Part shown: positions 1-12,445 of the stretch, piece by piece
How the letters are laid out: each line of letters starts with the position of its first letter
Numbering within the stretch: position 1 is the stretch's first letter
NCBI GenBank assembly: GCA_028551475.1
Contig: CM052357.1
Span: 15,051,931-15,115,930, forward strand
DNA from: Casuarina equisetifolia
Taxonomy: Eukaryota > Streptophyta > Magnoliopsida > Fagales > Casuarinaceae
Direction of reading: 5' to 3'
DNA length: 64,000 bases
Notes under the pieces: model-generated
Database searches by the model: none
Told to the model about the DNA's origin: nothing
The model's input: only the letters and a program-made list of their open reading frames with translations
Made by a program: the position numbers and the translations under genes

Positions 1-1971
1 TTCTTCTATTGAAAGCATCCCATATATATATATATATATACTCGTAAATTAATCTCAAGAAAATAATAAATTTTATAGAGAGAGGTAATAATAGTATAAT
101 AACACAAACCAAAAACCTTGGCGTTCTTGGATTTCCTAAAACCTCGGAATTCTTCTTTTCCAGTCCAGATACTGCGCTCTTAGAAGCCTCAAAATCTTTG
201 CTGATATTTGATTACTCCAGTTAAATAGCCCCCCAAAAAAAAACTCAGAAAACGCCCAAAGAGATGAAAAAGAAAGGATCCGGTGGCATAGAATAATTCC
301 ATTATGCTTTGTCTTTCTATTAAGAAAATCCAAGAAGGCCGAAAGTTGCCGCTGCTATAGATCAGACTCCAAATCGTTTTCCCGAGCAGATGGACGGGAC
401 AAAGATGCTGTATACCATACATAACCAGCGCTCATCACTCCCCATCCCAACTTTCGGTTCTGCAGATAATATTGATTGTACCCCAATTTATGCCAAATTT
501 CTTCCGTATGAACCAATGCCCGCTTTGAACCTCTCATCACTTCACCTCTATTTGGCTTGGCTTGTGACACATCCCCCCCACCCCCCCCTAAAGAACCGAA
601 AAGACAGGATAGTTTCATTGGGTTTCTGAAACCAATGGGGAAAACTTAGCTGGGCCTGTTTCTCTCCGTGGTTACTTCCTAGCTTACATACCAGACTCAA
701 GTTGATGCAGGTCATGATCCAAAGGAAGCAATTGGATTACGATGGCTATTGTGGTTTAACAAAGATCCCATTTCCACATGATTTTGCTACTTCAACTAAA
801 CTGCTTATGCTCTTTCATCTAATCTTGTCTGCTCCAAGAAAAATAAATCATGAAAGATTGTGGAAAAAGCAATGATAGACAAAGAAAAAGAGGCTTCCCA
901 AACATTACTTTGTACCAACTTTGCGTACAAACTACGAACTTACGTCGAGGTCTGTAACTTTGAACATCACGTGACCGAGAGAGCTTGATAGTTCCGTAGG
1001 TTTTAAAAGGCCCGTTTTGTTTAGACACCAGAGTTTGGGATGATCATTATGGCTTTCACGAAGCCCATTTCCATGCTTGGCTTCCAAAGTCTTGAAAAGC
1101 GGGGCTTTTTCAGCTTTCCATCATTTGGCAGAGTCAAAAATCCATTATATTCGACCAAAGGACAGATATCCTATATAGGCTGGACAAGAAATAAATTTGA
1201 CCAAAACTCCTGTTTTGATGTTTTTAACTTTTTGTGTTTAACCCTTTTTGTCTTTCCAGGAAAACATGCATTTGTCCAACCAAAATCTAGTTCAACTTTC
1301 CAAAACAGAAGGGATTATCCTTTCTATTCCCCTGAGTAGAACAATTTTCCGGTGTGTTAGTGATTGCATCAAAAGGAGAGATGTGGAACAAACTTAAGCA
1401 GACCACCACCTAACTCCAGATTGCAGCAAATCCCAATGCGTCAAAGCTCTGTTTACATATTCCTATTCGTTGATTAGGGCCATGAGGAAGGCAGGTTGGT
1501 TGGTTATCTGCAACAAACTAATCACAATTAGTGTGATCTTGGTTCCCTTGATTGCAATCTGTGGGTTACGCGTGGAGGTGGGCACAACACGGATGAACAC
1601 AATGGACTGTGTCCGTGAAACAATCCAGATGGTGGTCTCTAGCTTGCTTACGATATAAATTTTATATAATTATAAAGTCCTGGGTCAGCTGTAATGGTCC
1701 AACCGAAATGATCCAGCATTCAATTCAATTTCCAAGTCTTCTGCGGTGGCTAAGCTTGTGTAAGCACTTGTCAGCTGGTCTGCTTTCATGACTGAGGATG
1801 CCCCATACAATATCCAAGATTTGCCCATAGGGATCAGGTTTTTGTTGACCAACTCATACGATACTTTTGTCTTTGAATTACAATTTTTGGTAATTTCATA
1901 AAATGGTTTGAAAGTAATTATCAATTATATACTGTTAAAGAAAGGCAATCAAAGAAAATAATAAAATGGAA

Positions 1972-2028
<57 letters not shown>

Positions 2029-2469
2029 GGATTCAGATAAGGATGCAATTGGTAGATTACAGGAATATTATAAGGTATGGATTTGATTGTTTCATTTTTT
2101 GCTCAGAAACTAGAAACTAGAGACAAAATATACTCCCCAGTTTTCTCCAATGATGTTTTAACAATATGCCACATATGATTTCCATTGTGGATAATTAATC
2201 CATATAAAAGCCAAACGAAGAGGGAAATATCAGAGGAATACAGGTTTTGTGTCTGATAATCAGAGTAGTCTAGATCACAGGAGATAAGATCTCATTTATT
2301 TAAAGGGTTGGGAGTAGAGATTGGACTTTTTGAGAGGCCCCTTGCAGGTGCTGCGTGGGGGGTTTGTTCTCCAACACACATAAACTGAAGTTCGGGGGTA
2401 GGGAGATAAAAAAAAAAAAAAACAAAACGAAAAGTAAAGCAACCAACAAACCCATAAGGTAAAGGTTCA
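1..2469. other. Intergenic region upstream of RHF2A
   Basis: No gene was recognised on either strand; open frames here are under 100 codons and resemble no family I know. It holds a short TA run near 22-40, a GA microsatellite joined to a G run (1975-2030), and an A run near 2407-2421. The last few hundred bases should contain the promoter of the RING-H2 gene, but no clear TATA box was picked out. Confidence 0.5.
1975..2030. repeat. (GA)n microsatellite joined to a poly-G run
   Basis: About 22 GA units run directly into 13 G residues. It lies roughly 450 bp upstream of the likely RHF2A transcript start. GA/CT tracts are common in plant promoters and leaders; no function is shown here. Confidence 0.95.
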
Positions 2470-2682
2470 GACGGCCTTCAACTCTCTCTCTCCTCTCTGC
2501 CTCCGGTTCTCTGCCTCTTGTTCACCATAATCATCACTGAATTCTAGGGTTTTCTTTTCTTGTATGGATCTCTAGCATTGCTTCGTTGTTGGGTTGGGGA
2601 ATTCGTAGCATAGCTCATGTTTCACGGGCTTCCCGTAAATCCTTGACCCCTTTCTTGGGAGCATCTATAATCATTCATGGAG
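2470..2682 (+). promoter_or_regulatory. RHF2A: RHF2A leader exon with two small upstream ORFs
   Basis: This CT-rich stretch ends in a good donor (GAG followed by GTAAAG at 2683) and fits the first exon of the RING-H2 gene; its 5' limit is a guess. It carries two short upstream ORFs: ATG at 2564-2566 with a stop after three codons (2573-2575), and ATG at 2617 encoding nine residues with a stop at 2644-2646. The third ATG, at 2677, is in frame with the main coding region once the intron is removed. The two upstream ORFs could lower translation of the main frame. Confidence 0.5.
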
Positions 2683-5600
2683 GTAAAGTCGATATCCTTT
2701 TCAATGAAGCTAAATCAAAATTTTATCCTTGTGTTTGCATAATCTTTATTTGTGTTCGTGGATTATGCCTGTCTTAAGGAAGATACACATCCCATCTGGG
2801 TTTCATTCTGTATTCATTTATACGGATTTATGTTTATTTATGTATATGTTTTTTTTACGTGTGTGTGTGTGTGTATAACTCGGCAAGTTTGCTTCTATGT
2901 TAGTTATTTGTTCTAGAATGTTTTGGTGGAAGAAGTAAAATCTTCCAGCGTGAAAATAGGGATGACCCTCATTTTTCTTCTGGTTTTTAGGTGAAACCCA
3001 AAATATCTAACGGTCTGCATTCGAATTGATAATCTCACCACAAACCGTACTTGTTAATCTATGAATGGAAGTTTAACGTTCTGAAACGTCTGCCTGCATT
3101 TATGATCAGTTGGCACATCAACATGTAATACATAATTTGTATTCTCCACCAAATTTGAAGAGCACCGGAGTTAGTTGGATACAGAGAGCAGAACACAAAT
3201 AGGAACAGAGTACGGAGCCAGGTGTTGAAAACCGGGGTTTTGGTGATTAATTATTGAGAGTCTAATTTGAACTATCATGGAAGAAATTAATCAGATGGAA
3301 GAACTGGAAGGAGCATGTAATATTGTCTTTCGTACAGGAATGAATGATTTATGCTTAAGCATTTAATATAAGATGTATGCTTCTAGTGATGGTTAACTTT
3401 CTAGCAAAATGTAATAACAGAAGTTAGCTTTGCCAATCTGTTAGTTGATCCTGAAGGTATATATATGTATTTGTGTGTTATCAATTTGAGGAACTGGTAT
3501 GTTTACAGGATGACCTAATCAGATAGGCCTGATTATATGACCTATATATAAACGAATCGACCTTTCTCTGGGGCTAGAAATATGCGTATTTGTTGAATGA
3601 CCTAATCAGATAGGCTGCTAATGTGATCTACAATAAAATTCTACCCTGTTTTATCTGTTCTGAATTTGAATGTTTATGTTTAATGGGATCCGCAGATGGA
3701 GGAAGCAAAGCCTGAAACTCATATGACATCAGCTGCGGCCTTTGTTGAAGGGGGAATACAAGCAGCCTGTGATGATGCCTGTAGCATATGCCTCGAGGAT
3801 TTTTCTGAAAGTGATCCATCAACAGTAATTCACATTCAAATACTTCTCCTCTGCTCCCAGCAGCCCTTCTTATGCTTCTTCTTAATCTGCTAATATGTGA
3901 GAAGAGAATGATTGATTTTATCCTATCCTTTGCCTGCAGGTGACTACTTGCAAGCATGAATTTCACCTTCAATGCATCCTTGAATGGTATAGTTTATGTT
4001 ATTTTCAACTGTTGAATCTGACTTCCCTTTTTGACATTATTGATTTTTTCCTATCTTTGTTCTTGTGGGTTCCAAAATTTGAAGATTATTTTGTACTTAT
4101 TTTAGGGTTGTCAAATTCTTGTGTTTGTTCAAAAAATCAGGGGAATACATTTTGTTTTTCCCTTCACAATTGGATGGTGCCTCGTGATACAACTGGAAAA
4201 ATTGGCGTTTATATAGTTTAAAGAACCAGCTACCTATTTTCACATCTCAAAGTAGAACCAAACTGGTCGGTAAGAGTAGATGTAGTCCTTTTGGTTTGGG
4301 CCAAAAAGGGGGGACTTGAAACGCCTTAGATGGACAGAGTCTTTTATGCCACTTTTCTTTCCCCCACTTTGAAAACATGATGACAACATGCGCTTGGGAA
4401 AGAAAAAACCGAAACATAGTTGGGCATTGCTTCTCTCTTTTCTGGTAGGGGCAGAGAAGTGTCTTGGTTGCTTTTTGGTTGGTTTCTGATGTGAATTACA
4501 AGTCATATGAACTCAACCCAGCCTTAGTTCCTTATGATTCAAACAATACTGTTTATTTTATATGATGTATCAATAGTATGTTGCATCTTATTTGATTGAG
4601 CAAATAATGGTATGCATCTTTGGGCCTTTCTCTCTCTGTCCTACTCACATACACACATTGGTTCAGCAAGGATGTGGTAGGTTTAAAATGAATACTGTGT
4701 CTTCCTTTTGATGAAACAATTTCTAATGAGTAGTATGTCAAGCACCAGAGAGCTGATATGCCATTTTTCCTGCACACCTGTGAAAAGATGACATGCGGCA
4801 AGTTACACACACACACACACAGAAAAAAAAAAAAAAAAAATCTCTACCACTCAAAGTTACAATAGGATGCCTCAGCACTCAAATTCTGCCAGTGTAAAGT
4901 GTATGGAGAGCTCAATTTATGCATGCTTTTACAATCCACCCACCTAATATCAAACACTTACATCCATGATAATCCATGATAATCCATGATAGCACAATAA
5001 TCCCCATATTGTTTGTCCCGTATTTGGATATTCCCTTGAGAAGTCAATAGACATAATTGTGATAATCCTTTGAACGTACATGCTTTTTTTTTTTTTTTTT
5101 GGTGTAAAAACTCAATGCCTTATTTCCTTTAGCTTAATTAAGTTTCAATTAAGGAGATTAGCTCTGTTCATGGATAATTTTTATTTCAAGTAGAATCCAT
5201 AAAAACTTGGATCTCTTCATCTCTTCTTCCTTTTTATATTTATTCTTAAATGCTGTCATACCCTGAGAAAGGTGGCACAATGGATCAGGGAGTGAATTTC
5301 ATAATGTATGTTATTACCTGATAAAGCAATAAAAAAACTTGGGAAGTTTACCACGAGATTTGACTTATAGGTGCCAGAGAAGCTCACAGTGTCCCATGTG
5401 TTGGCAGCCCATTAGCCTGAAAGATCCAACCAGGTGCGCTTTGGTTCCTTTGGAATTTTGACCTTTGCTGTAATATATCTTCCATTCATTTTCGTTTTTC
5501 AATCTCATGTGCATATTTTGGCAGTCAAGAATTGCTTGAGGCAGTAGAACGGGAGAGGAGGTTTAGGGTTACTCCACCGAGAAATGCCACTATATTTCAT

Positions 5601-6742
5601 CATCCTACCCTTGGTGACTTTGAATTGCAGCATGTGTGTTTTCTATCATTATTTGGAAGTTTGTTTTATATCATTTGTTATCAAAGACGTTATAATGTCT
5701 CCATCTATTCTTTTGCTATTTTTGAATTGTAATGCAGTTATCGGTTGGTGCTAATGATGCTGAACTTGAAGAGCGCATCATCCAGCACTTAGCAGCCGCT
5801 GCTGCAATGGGAAGGACTCACCATATTGGCAGGAGGGAAGGTCAGAGGAGTCGGTCATCTGCCCATGGTCGTCCACACTTTTTGGTATTCTCCACTCATC
5901 CCAACGGGGCTCCCAGTCCAGTTTCTGACTCCAGAGGAGACAATGAACCGGCTGCAATCAGTATAGGTAGTCCATCTACTCCACTTGCCTCTATCGGGGA
6001 TGAACTATCACAGCAGGCTTCACATTTTCCTTCTATTCATTCTGATCAAGTTTCATCCCAAACATCTGGATCCACTTTCCTGCCTTCAAATCGTCAAGGA
6101 ATTTCCTTTGATAATCGGTAATCATGATCATCTTTTACTCTTCAATAACAGTCGCAGCTTTCTTTTGCGTTTGGTATCTTCAATGTGCTTGCATAGCGTC
6201 TGTGTTTCTTTACCAGAATGTTCATGTACTTCTAGGAGTGCTGCTAGTCATTCCCCACCACCAAATCGAGATAGGGCTGGACCATCGGATTTTCATTCAT
6301 TCTCAGAGTCTCTGAAATCGAGGCTTAATGCCATGTCAATGAGGTATAATATCCAAAATCAATACTCTTTCTTTGGTGACCCCTATGATCTGTGCTTATT
6401 AACCATTTACACTTGTTGTACTTGTACCTTAGATACAAAGAGACATTTTCAAAGAGTACAAGAGGGTGGAAGGAGAGGCTTTTCTCTCGTAATACTTCCA
6501 TGCCGGATATTGGACCTGAAGTTCAGAGAGAAGTGAATGCTCTCACCAGTGTATCCAATATGATGGATCACCGTGAAACCAGAGAAAATGGTAGAGACAG
6601 CGAGGCTTCAGTGGCAAATCATGATGATGATTCTTCAGTTATGGAGCATAGCATACAGAACATTGCAGAGACTCATGGAGAAAACCCTTTGAATGACAGC
6701 AGTCTACAAGCCTCCTGTGCTGCAAGTTCCGCCTCAAGTTAA
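2677..6742 (+). CDS. RHF2A: RING-H2 E3 ubiquitin ligase, RHF2A-like
   Basis: Likely E3 ubiquitin ligase. In Arabidopsis, RHF1A and RHF2A act in gametogenesis by promoting degradation of a cyclin-dependent kinase inhibitor; the role here is inferred from family. Exons read as 2677-2682, 3696-3824, 3940-3986, 5371-5433, 5525-5633, 5738-6117, 6236-6343 and 6433-6742, all with GT-AG introns. Counting from the ATG at 3696 gives 381 residues; the in-frame ATG in exon 1 adds two. Numbered from 3696, the RING-H2 ligands are C29, C32, C47, H49, H52, C55, C66 and C69, with the usual spacing C-x2-C-x14-C-x-H-x2-H-x2-C-x10-C-x2-C. N-terminal block TSAAAFVEGGIQ and, after the RING, LLEAVERER and FHHPTLGDFELQH are RHF2A hallmarks. 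The rest is Ser-rich and low in structure. The third intron (1.38 kb) is the largest between coding exons. Confidence 0.93.
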
Positions 6743-9700
6743 GTTGTTGAATATTGTTTAAGCAAGTGCATCTATCCTCAACTTTTCATATTTGAAGGTG
6801 AGTCATGAAGTTGGTGCTAGTTTTTTCAGCTTAAGATTCTCGCCGATTAGGCAACCTGCTTCACCACCAATGCCTACAATGTTTTTGCCACTACTATCTC
6901 TTAGTAGAGGGCATACTGTAGTTGATGTTTGTCCACTTCAGTATCTATACGTCCTTCCTCTCCCCTTAAGACACAGAAAGGACGGAATTATTCCTATGGA
7001 TTTACCCGTTTAATGTAGACCATAACTTAACAAAACAAGCCATTATGCAGTCGATCAACCTCATTGCTGTTAAAATATCATGACAGCAAAGCTAATAATG
7101 ACTGACATTTATTAGAGGAACCTTTTCCCATGCTAATCGACAAGAAGTTGTGTCTTAGATCATTTTTTTCATTGTACAGTCTAATTGTGGTAGTCTATTG
7201 GTAGTCTATCTTTGATCCCCGTTTAGCTTGGATTTTCAGGTTAACCGATTTCTCCAGATATGACATGCTGAGGACAAGGAGCTTGGGAAAATCCTGGTGA
7301 TTGTGGTTCTGGATCCAAATAAGTAAGAAGAAGTCTGAGAAAAGAGCTTCCATCTGGACAGACTTGTAAATGGGTGTCTGTATGTGAAGATGTTTATATA
7401 TAAGTATGTGACCCGGATTTGGATATTTATTCAACTGTCTGGATGGCAACACAGGCTTTGGCACTCTATTTTATACTGAACATGAATATTCGTGATGGAA
7501 AATGTGTCCGGTCTAAATAAAACTAAGCCATTTTTAGTGTGTTCTTAAATATGGTTTACTTTTTCCATTTGTTTTTACGTGACCATAGGTTCTTGATTCC
7601 CTGTAGACCTGTGATTTGGGTGGATCTTAGAACATCAAAAAATGTAAGTGTGTTCTTAAAATGGTCTAAATTTTTTCCATTGCTTTTACGTCAAGATAGG
7701 GGCTTGCTTCCCCGTAGACCTTTGATTTGGATGGGTCTTAGAAAATCACGGTAAACTTGGTTGAAAATTGCCATGAAATACCCTACTTAATATTGTCAAG
7801 GCTCAATAAGCCGGAGGGGGACAACGTCAGGGACGAACTTGAACAAATCTCTCTGCAAGTCAATATTCTTAGTAAAGGATATTCATCTGCGAAGAAACCC
7901 GGAAGGACTCCAGAAAAGAAATGGTACGCCGGACCGCAGGACCTTGGACTGGCGCGGATGAAAATGCACAAATTTTCAACTTCCCGCTACTACTGGGTTC
8001 TTTTGAACATATCTCAATTACATTATTTTCCTGGGGAAAAAAAAAAAAAAAAGCACATACAGATCACAAGGAATGGAAACTGGCTTAGCCCGACTTGTAC
8101 AACAATCTAAACTAATCTGAAAAGCCGACACGGAAAGTGACAACCAGAGACTTGTTGAAGCATCCAATGGTGTTGGCCCCCCGACGCTTTCATTGAATTT
8201 GATATTTGTCCCTTGTAGTAGATTGCAAAAAAGAAATAATAATTATGTTTTACAATCTACGTTGTGTGATTGGAATAAAAAGGACTTTCTCCAAAGAAAT
8301 CTAAAGAGCCTACTCTTCTCTTTTCCAGCGCATTATTAACACATGAAAGGCCACCAATGATTTCTGAATGTTTCATGTGTCCCATTTTCCATACGAGAAG
8401 GCTCTTGTGCAAATTTCCATTTTAGCCCTCGCATCTGGTTCATGTTAACCGACAAACTAATTTATTTATTCATTCCATTCCCAAACCAAATCAAACCAAA
8501 CCAAAAACGGGTGGGGGAATGTTTATAGCACCAAATATGTGGAGAACATAAGTATTAGGTGAAGTGCAATTAATAAGACAATTGCACAAGACAACTATAT
8601 TATGTACAAATAATAATGAAAAAGTATCTCAATATTTGTTGAATTTTGATTTTTGTGTCAGACAATAATATAGCTTAAGTTTTTAATCTTGACAGTCAAA
8701 CCTTACCTATGCTCAAATTTTCGTTATTTAAAAAAAGGATTTATATCACACGTTATACTGTCCATTGCCATTCACCCCTAAAAGGTGGCTCAGTTCATAA
8801 AATGGAACAGTAAGAGCGAGATTACTCGAGTGAATGTGTGATAATGTCTAATTAACCCTAGTGTCAGTAAAGGAGTTTTATTTTTTTCTATTTTTGAATA
8901 AAATGTTTGGAGTTTTTTTTACATAAAAAAAAATAGCAATTGATAAAATTAGTACACTTGTCTTCTCTATTAACGCTGGAGTCATTTTTATTATGATCTG
9001 ACTATAATTTTCCATTGGGAAAATCAATATATTTCTTAAAAAAATGGTATCCATATATGTTTGATTTACACAACATGTTGATAAGCCTGCATATCTTGAT
9101 TTAATTGACTTGGAAGTAAATAAATATTCGTTATTAGTGGGTTTTTTTAAAAAGTAAAAATAAAAAAATCTAGCAGCAATATTTAGTGTTCAACAATTTT
9201 GGTAAAAGGAATCATGTGGGTGTTCCCTTCCATTCTTCTAGAAAAATGATGGACAGAGAGGCGGCCAGAGAAGCGAGAGGTCCCACTCGGAGTTGGCACC
9301 GATATAGGTTAATACCCTCTACAAACAAACTGTTCACCGCAGCTGAGGCTGACAAACAACCTACCGGCAGACACGACGTCGCCGTTTTGGGTTGAAAATG
9401 GGATCTGCCCATTTCACGCATCTCGCGCGCGCTTTAAAGCGACGTCTGGTTGGGGGTGCGTGTAGCTTGGCGTAGAATTGAGGGCATTTATTACTTTTCC
9501 GACACCGACAGCTTGCCCTCGAGCTGCATGTGATCCGACGCGGCTTCTGCTTCGACTTTGGAGTGACTATTTTTGGCAAAATTCATTCCTTTGGCCTTAT
9601 TTTGTTTATCTCAAATGCTTGTCGTCCAATAATCAAATGCCAGCAGCAACCATCGAATGTGTTAAAAAAAAATTTTAAGGAAAATTTAATTCTAATGATT

Positions 9701-9840
9701 TTTTTTTCTTTCCTAACAAATAAAAAAAAAATCTCTAGATCTTTCAATAAGGCGTGGCTTGCACAAAGATCTGAAGCCGTGCAGATGGGGCAGCCAGTGA
9801 CCGCGTGGTCCCCACAGCCAGGCTGTTGGAACCCAAATGT
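6743..9840. other. RHF2A 3' UTR and intergenic region
   Basis: The first few hundred bases after the RHF2A stop should be its 3' UTR; no poly(A) site was fixed. Beyond that I see no gene. One 118-codon frame at 7757-8110 ends in a low-complexity Lys run and resembles nothing known to me. The stretch holds one 111-bp imperfect tandem duplication (7536-7751) and is otherwise AT-rich. The last part must include the promoter of the FLA gene. Confidence 0.5.
7536..7751. repeat. Imperfect tandem duplication, period about 111 bp
   Basis: Two units start at 7536 and 7647 with AGTGTGTTCTTAAA and share blocks such as GTAGACCT, TGATTTGG and TCTTAGAA in the same order. Differences are scattered, so the duplication is not recent. 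No coding or transposon character was seen. Confidence 0.8.
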
Positions 9841-10089
9841 ACACACAATCACAGCAACATCATCATCATTATCATCATCATCATCGTCTAAGTCTTCCCT
9901 CCCACTTTAATAAGTCTCTTTAACTCTTCTTCTTGTCTCCTTTCCTCCGCGTGTCTCCGTGCTTCTCTTTTTTCCTCCCCAAGCAAACCCTACCACCAAC
10001 TTTACCACTACAAAGCAAAAATACCAGACCCAGACCGACGGAAACCGGTAGCGAGGCGGAAAGCAGTGCTCTGCTTCTCCTTGGGTGCC
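9841..10089 (+). promoter_or_regulatory. Leader region of the FLA gene
   Basis: This pyrimidine-rich stretch precedes the first ATG of the FLA reading frame (10090). It contains an ATC/TCA microsatellite at about 9858-9887 and CTT/CTC-rich tracts, typical of a plant 5' UTR. The transcription start and TATA box were not identified with confidence. Confidence 0.45.
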
Positions 10090-12445
10090 ATGGGTTCTCG
10101 TATCTGTGGCTTTTCCCACCTCTTCTACTTCTTCTTCTTCTTTAATCTCCTTTCTCTGTCCCTTTCCACATCTCTTGCCGCATTGCCGCAGAACCCACTT
10201 TCTAAATCTTCTTCCTCTTCCGCCTCTGGTCAAATCAACTCCAACTCCGTCCTTGTTGCTCTCCTCGATTCGCATTACACTGAGCTCGCCGAGCTAGTTG
10301 AAAAGGCTCTTCTTTTGCAGACTCTCGAAGAAGCTGTTGGGAAGCACAACATCACCATCTTCGCCCCCAGAAATGAGGCCCTCGAGCGAGGTCTTGACCC
10401 TGAGTTCAAGCGCTTCTTGCTTGAGCCTGGTAACCTCAGGTCCCTCCAGACACTCTTGATGTTCCACATAGTACCCCGACGAATCGGCTCCGACCAGTGG
10501 CCCAGTGACCCTTCCGGCCCAGTTCGCCATCGGACCATCTGGAACGACCACGTGCATTTGAGAAGCCATAGTTCGGGCAAGAGAATCATCGACTCAGCCC
10601 AGATTGTTCGCCCCGACGATGTCATCCGACCCGATGGTGTGATCCACGGGATCGAACGACTTCTGGTTCCCCGTTCCGTGCAGGAGGATTTCAATCGGAG
10701 AAGGAATCTCCGGTCAATATCGGCGGTCTTGCCGGAGGGTGCACCTGAGGTGGACCCCAGGACGCACCGGTTGAAGAAACCGGCAGCCCCTGCACCGGCC
10801 GGTTCGCCCCCTGTTCTGCCGATATACGATGCTTTGGCACCAGGTCCATCCTTGGCTCCGGCCCCCGCGCCGGGACCCGGAGGTCCTCACCATCACTTCA
10901 ACGGTATGCGCCAAGTCAAGGACTTTATAAAGACCCTTATACACTACGGTGGGTACAACGAGATGGCCGATATTTTGGTCAATCTGACTTCACTAGCCAC
11001 TGAAATGGGACGCTTGGTGTCGGAGGGGTACGTATTGACTGTCTTGGCACCCAACGATGAGGCCATGGCTAAGCTAACGACGGACCAGTTGAGCGAGCCC
11101 GGCGCACCAGAGCAAATTATCTACTACCATATCATACCGGAGTACCAGACCGAGGAGAGTATGTATAATGCGGTTCGACGGTTTGGGAAGGTGCGGTACG
11201 ATACTCTGCGATTGCCCCACAAGGTTGTGGCTGAGGAGGCCGATGGGTCTGTGAAATTCGGGCAGGGAGATGGGTCTGCGTATCTGTTCGATCCCGATAT
11301 ATATACAGACGGGAGGATTTCAGTTCAAGGTATTGATGGGGTTTTGTTCCCAGCGGAGGAGGAGACCGATACACTGAAAAAAGCAACTCCGGCTGTTAAG
11401 GTTGTCACCAAGCCCAGAAGAGGTATGTTTCTTGCACTCCCAAATTTTTTACTTCGTTGTGGTTAAAATTGCTTGCTTTTACGTGTTACTATCGGTAAAG
11501 CTTGTCTCGGGTGTGTTTGTTCTTCCATGGCCGTTTTTTAGCAATCCCTTTGGTAGGGTTTTATCCATTGATTAGATGGTGTGTATGGAATACGCGTTTG
11601 TGATGGTAGTCTTTTGGCCTCTTGATGAGTCCTGTGAATATGGCGTGCGTGGAGGGAGAAGAAGCAGTTTTATCTCAGCGATGAAGAACATGATGTGATC
11701 ATTGACTGATAAAGTCGAAGACTTTTGCTCTGCACCCTTTCGATGTGGCAAGTGGAAGTTGTTTTTCTTATCTTTTCTTCTTGAGGTGGCGCTTACATCT
11801 TGGCCATAATCTGATCAAGGAGTGGGTAACGCTTTTTACTTCACAGCTGTGCGGAAAGTGTTAACAGTTACTGAACCTAAAATGGTTGTCGGTGAGAGCG
11901 AAAGACTAGTCCAAGCTCAAGAGTTGCTTGCTTGACTTTAATTGTGGGGGAAAAACAAATGAAAAGAAAAAGAAAAAAAAAAGATTAGAAAATAAAGGTT
12001 CCTAAACCCAACAAGTGTACAATTATGAATGATTACTTGTGTGGCCTTGCTTGCCACAGAGGAATCCATGTGATGAAAGAAAGAGAGGGCAGCAAATTAA
12101 GGATGCCAAGCTGTGAGCCACATTCCCCCCCTTTTCCACTACGCCCATCAATGCCAGCATGATTTGTTTGGTTATTATTTTATACACTTTCTTAACAGCG
12201 GGCATGATTTGTTTTGTCCCTCTTCGCAATTCTTTTTTTATTATTATTTATTTTTTATATGCCGTTGCGGTTGTTCTATATCATTTAAAATATATACATG
12301 TGATATTAACGGTTTATCATGAGTTTGACTTACATTTCACCTTCTTTTTTTTTTTCTTATTGCAAATCCAGGGAAGTTGCTGGAAGCAACATGTAGGATG
12401 CTTGGAGTTTTTGGACGGGACTCTTGTTTCCCTACTTGCCAATGA
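10090..12445 (+). CDS. FLA17: Fasciclin-like arabinogalactan protein, FLA15-18 group
   Basis: Secreted cell-wall or apoplastic glycoprotein of the FLA family, thought to act in cell adhesion and wall organisation. Two exons, 10090-11422 and 12372-12445, give 468 residues; the intron is 949 bp. Residues 1-32 look like a signal peptide with a run of Phe and Leu. Two FAS1 domains follow: about 50-196 (NITIFAPRNEAL at 87-98, HIVP at 126-129, IHGIERLLVP at 185-194) and about 275-425 (VLTVLAPNDEAM at 315-326, YHIIP at 346-350, VQGIDGVLFP at 412-421). Between them, residues 230-266 are rich in Ala-Pro and Ser-Pro, the arabinogalactan attachment region. N-glycosylation sequons occur at N87 and N298. 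The tail is short and Cys-bearing (CRMLG, SCFPTCQ) with no hydrophobic GPI signal, as in FLA15-18, which distinguishes it from GPI-anchored FLAs. The start is the first ATG of the frame. FLA15, 16 or 18 remain possible names. Confidence 0.93.

Noticed and set aside
1040-1339. 99-codon plus-strand frame
   Set aside because: No recognised domain; length is within chance expectation for the region.
7757-8110. 118-codon plus-strand frame downstream of RHF2A
   Set aside because: No family resemblance, ends in a poly-A-derived Lys run, and no splice or promoter support.
9907-10694. Minus-strand frames of 122 and 139 codons opposite the FLA gene
   Set aside because: They are shadows of the GC-biased FLA exon; the plus frame carries clear FAS1 domains and a signal peptide.
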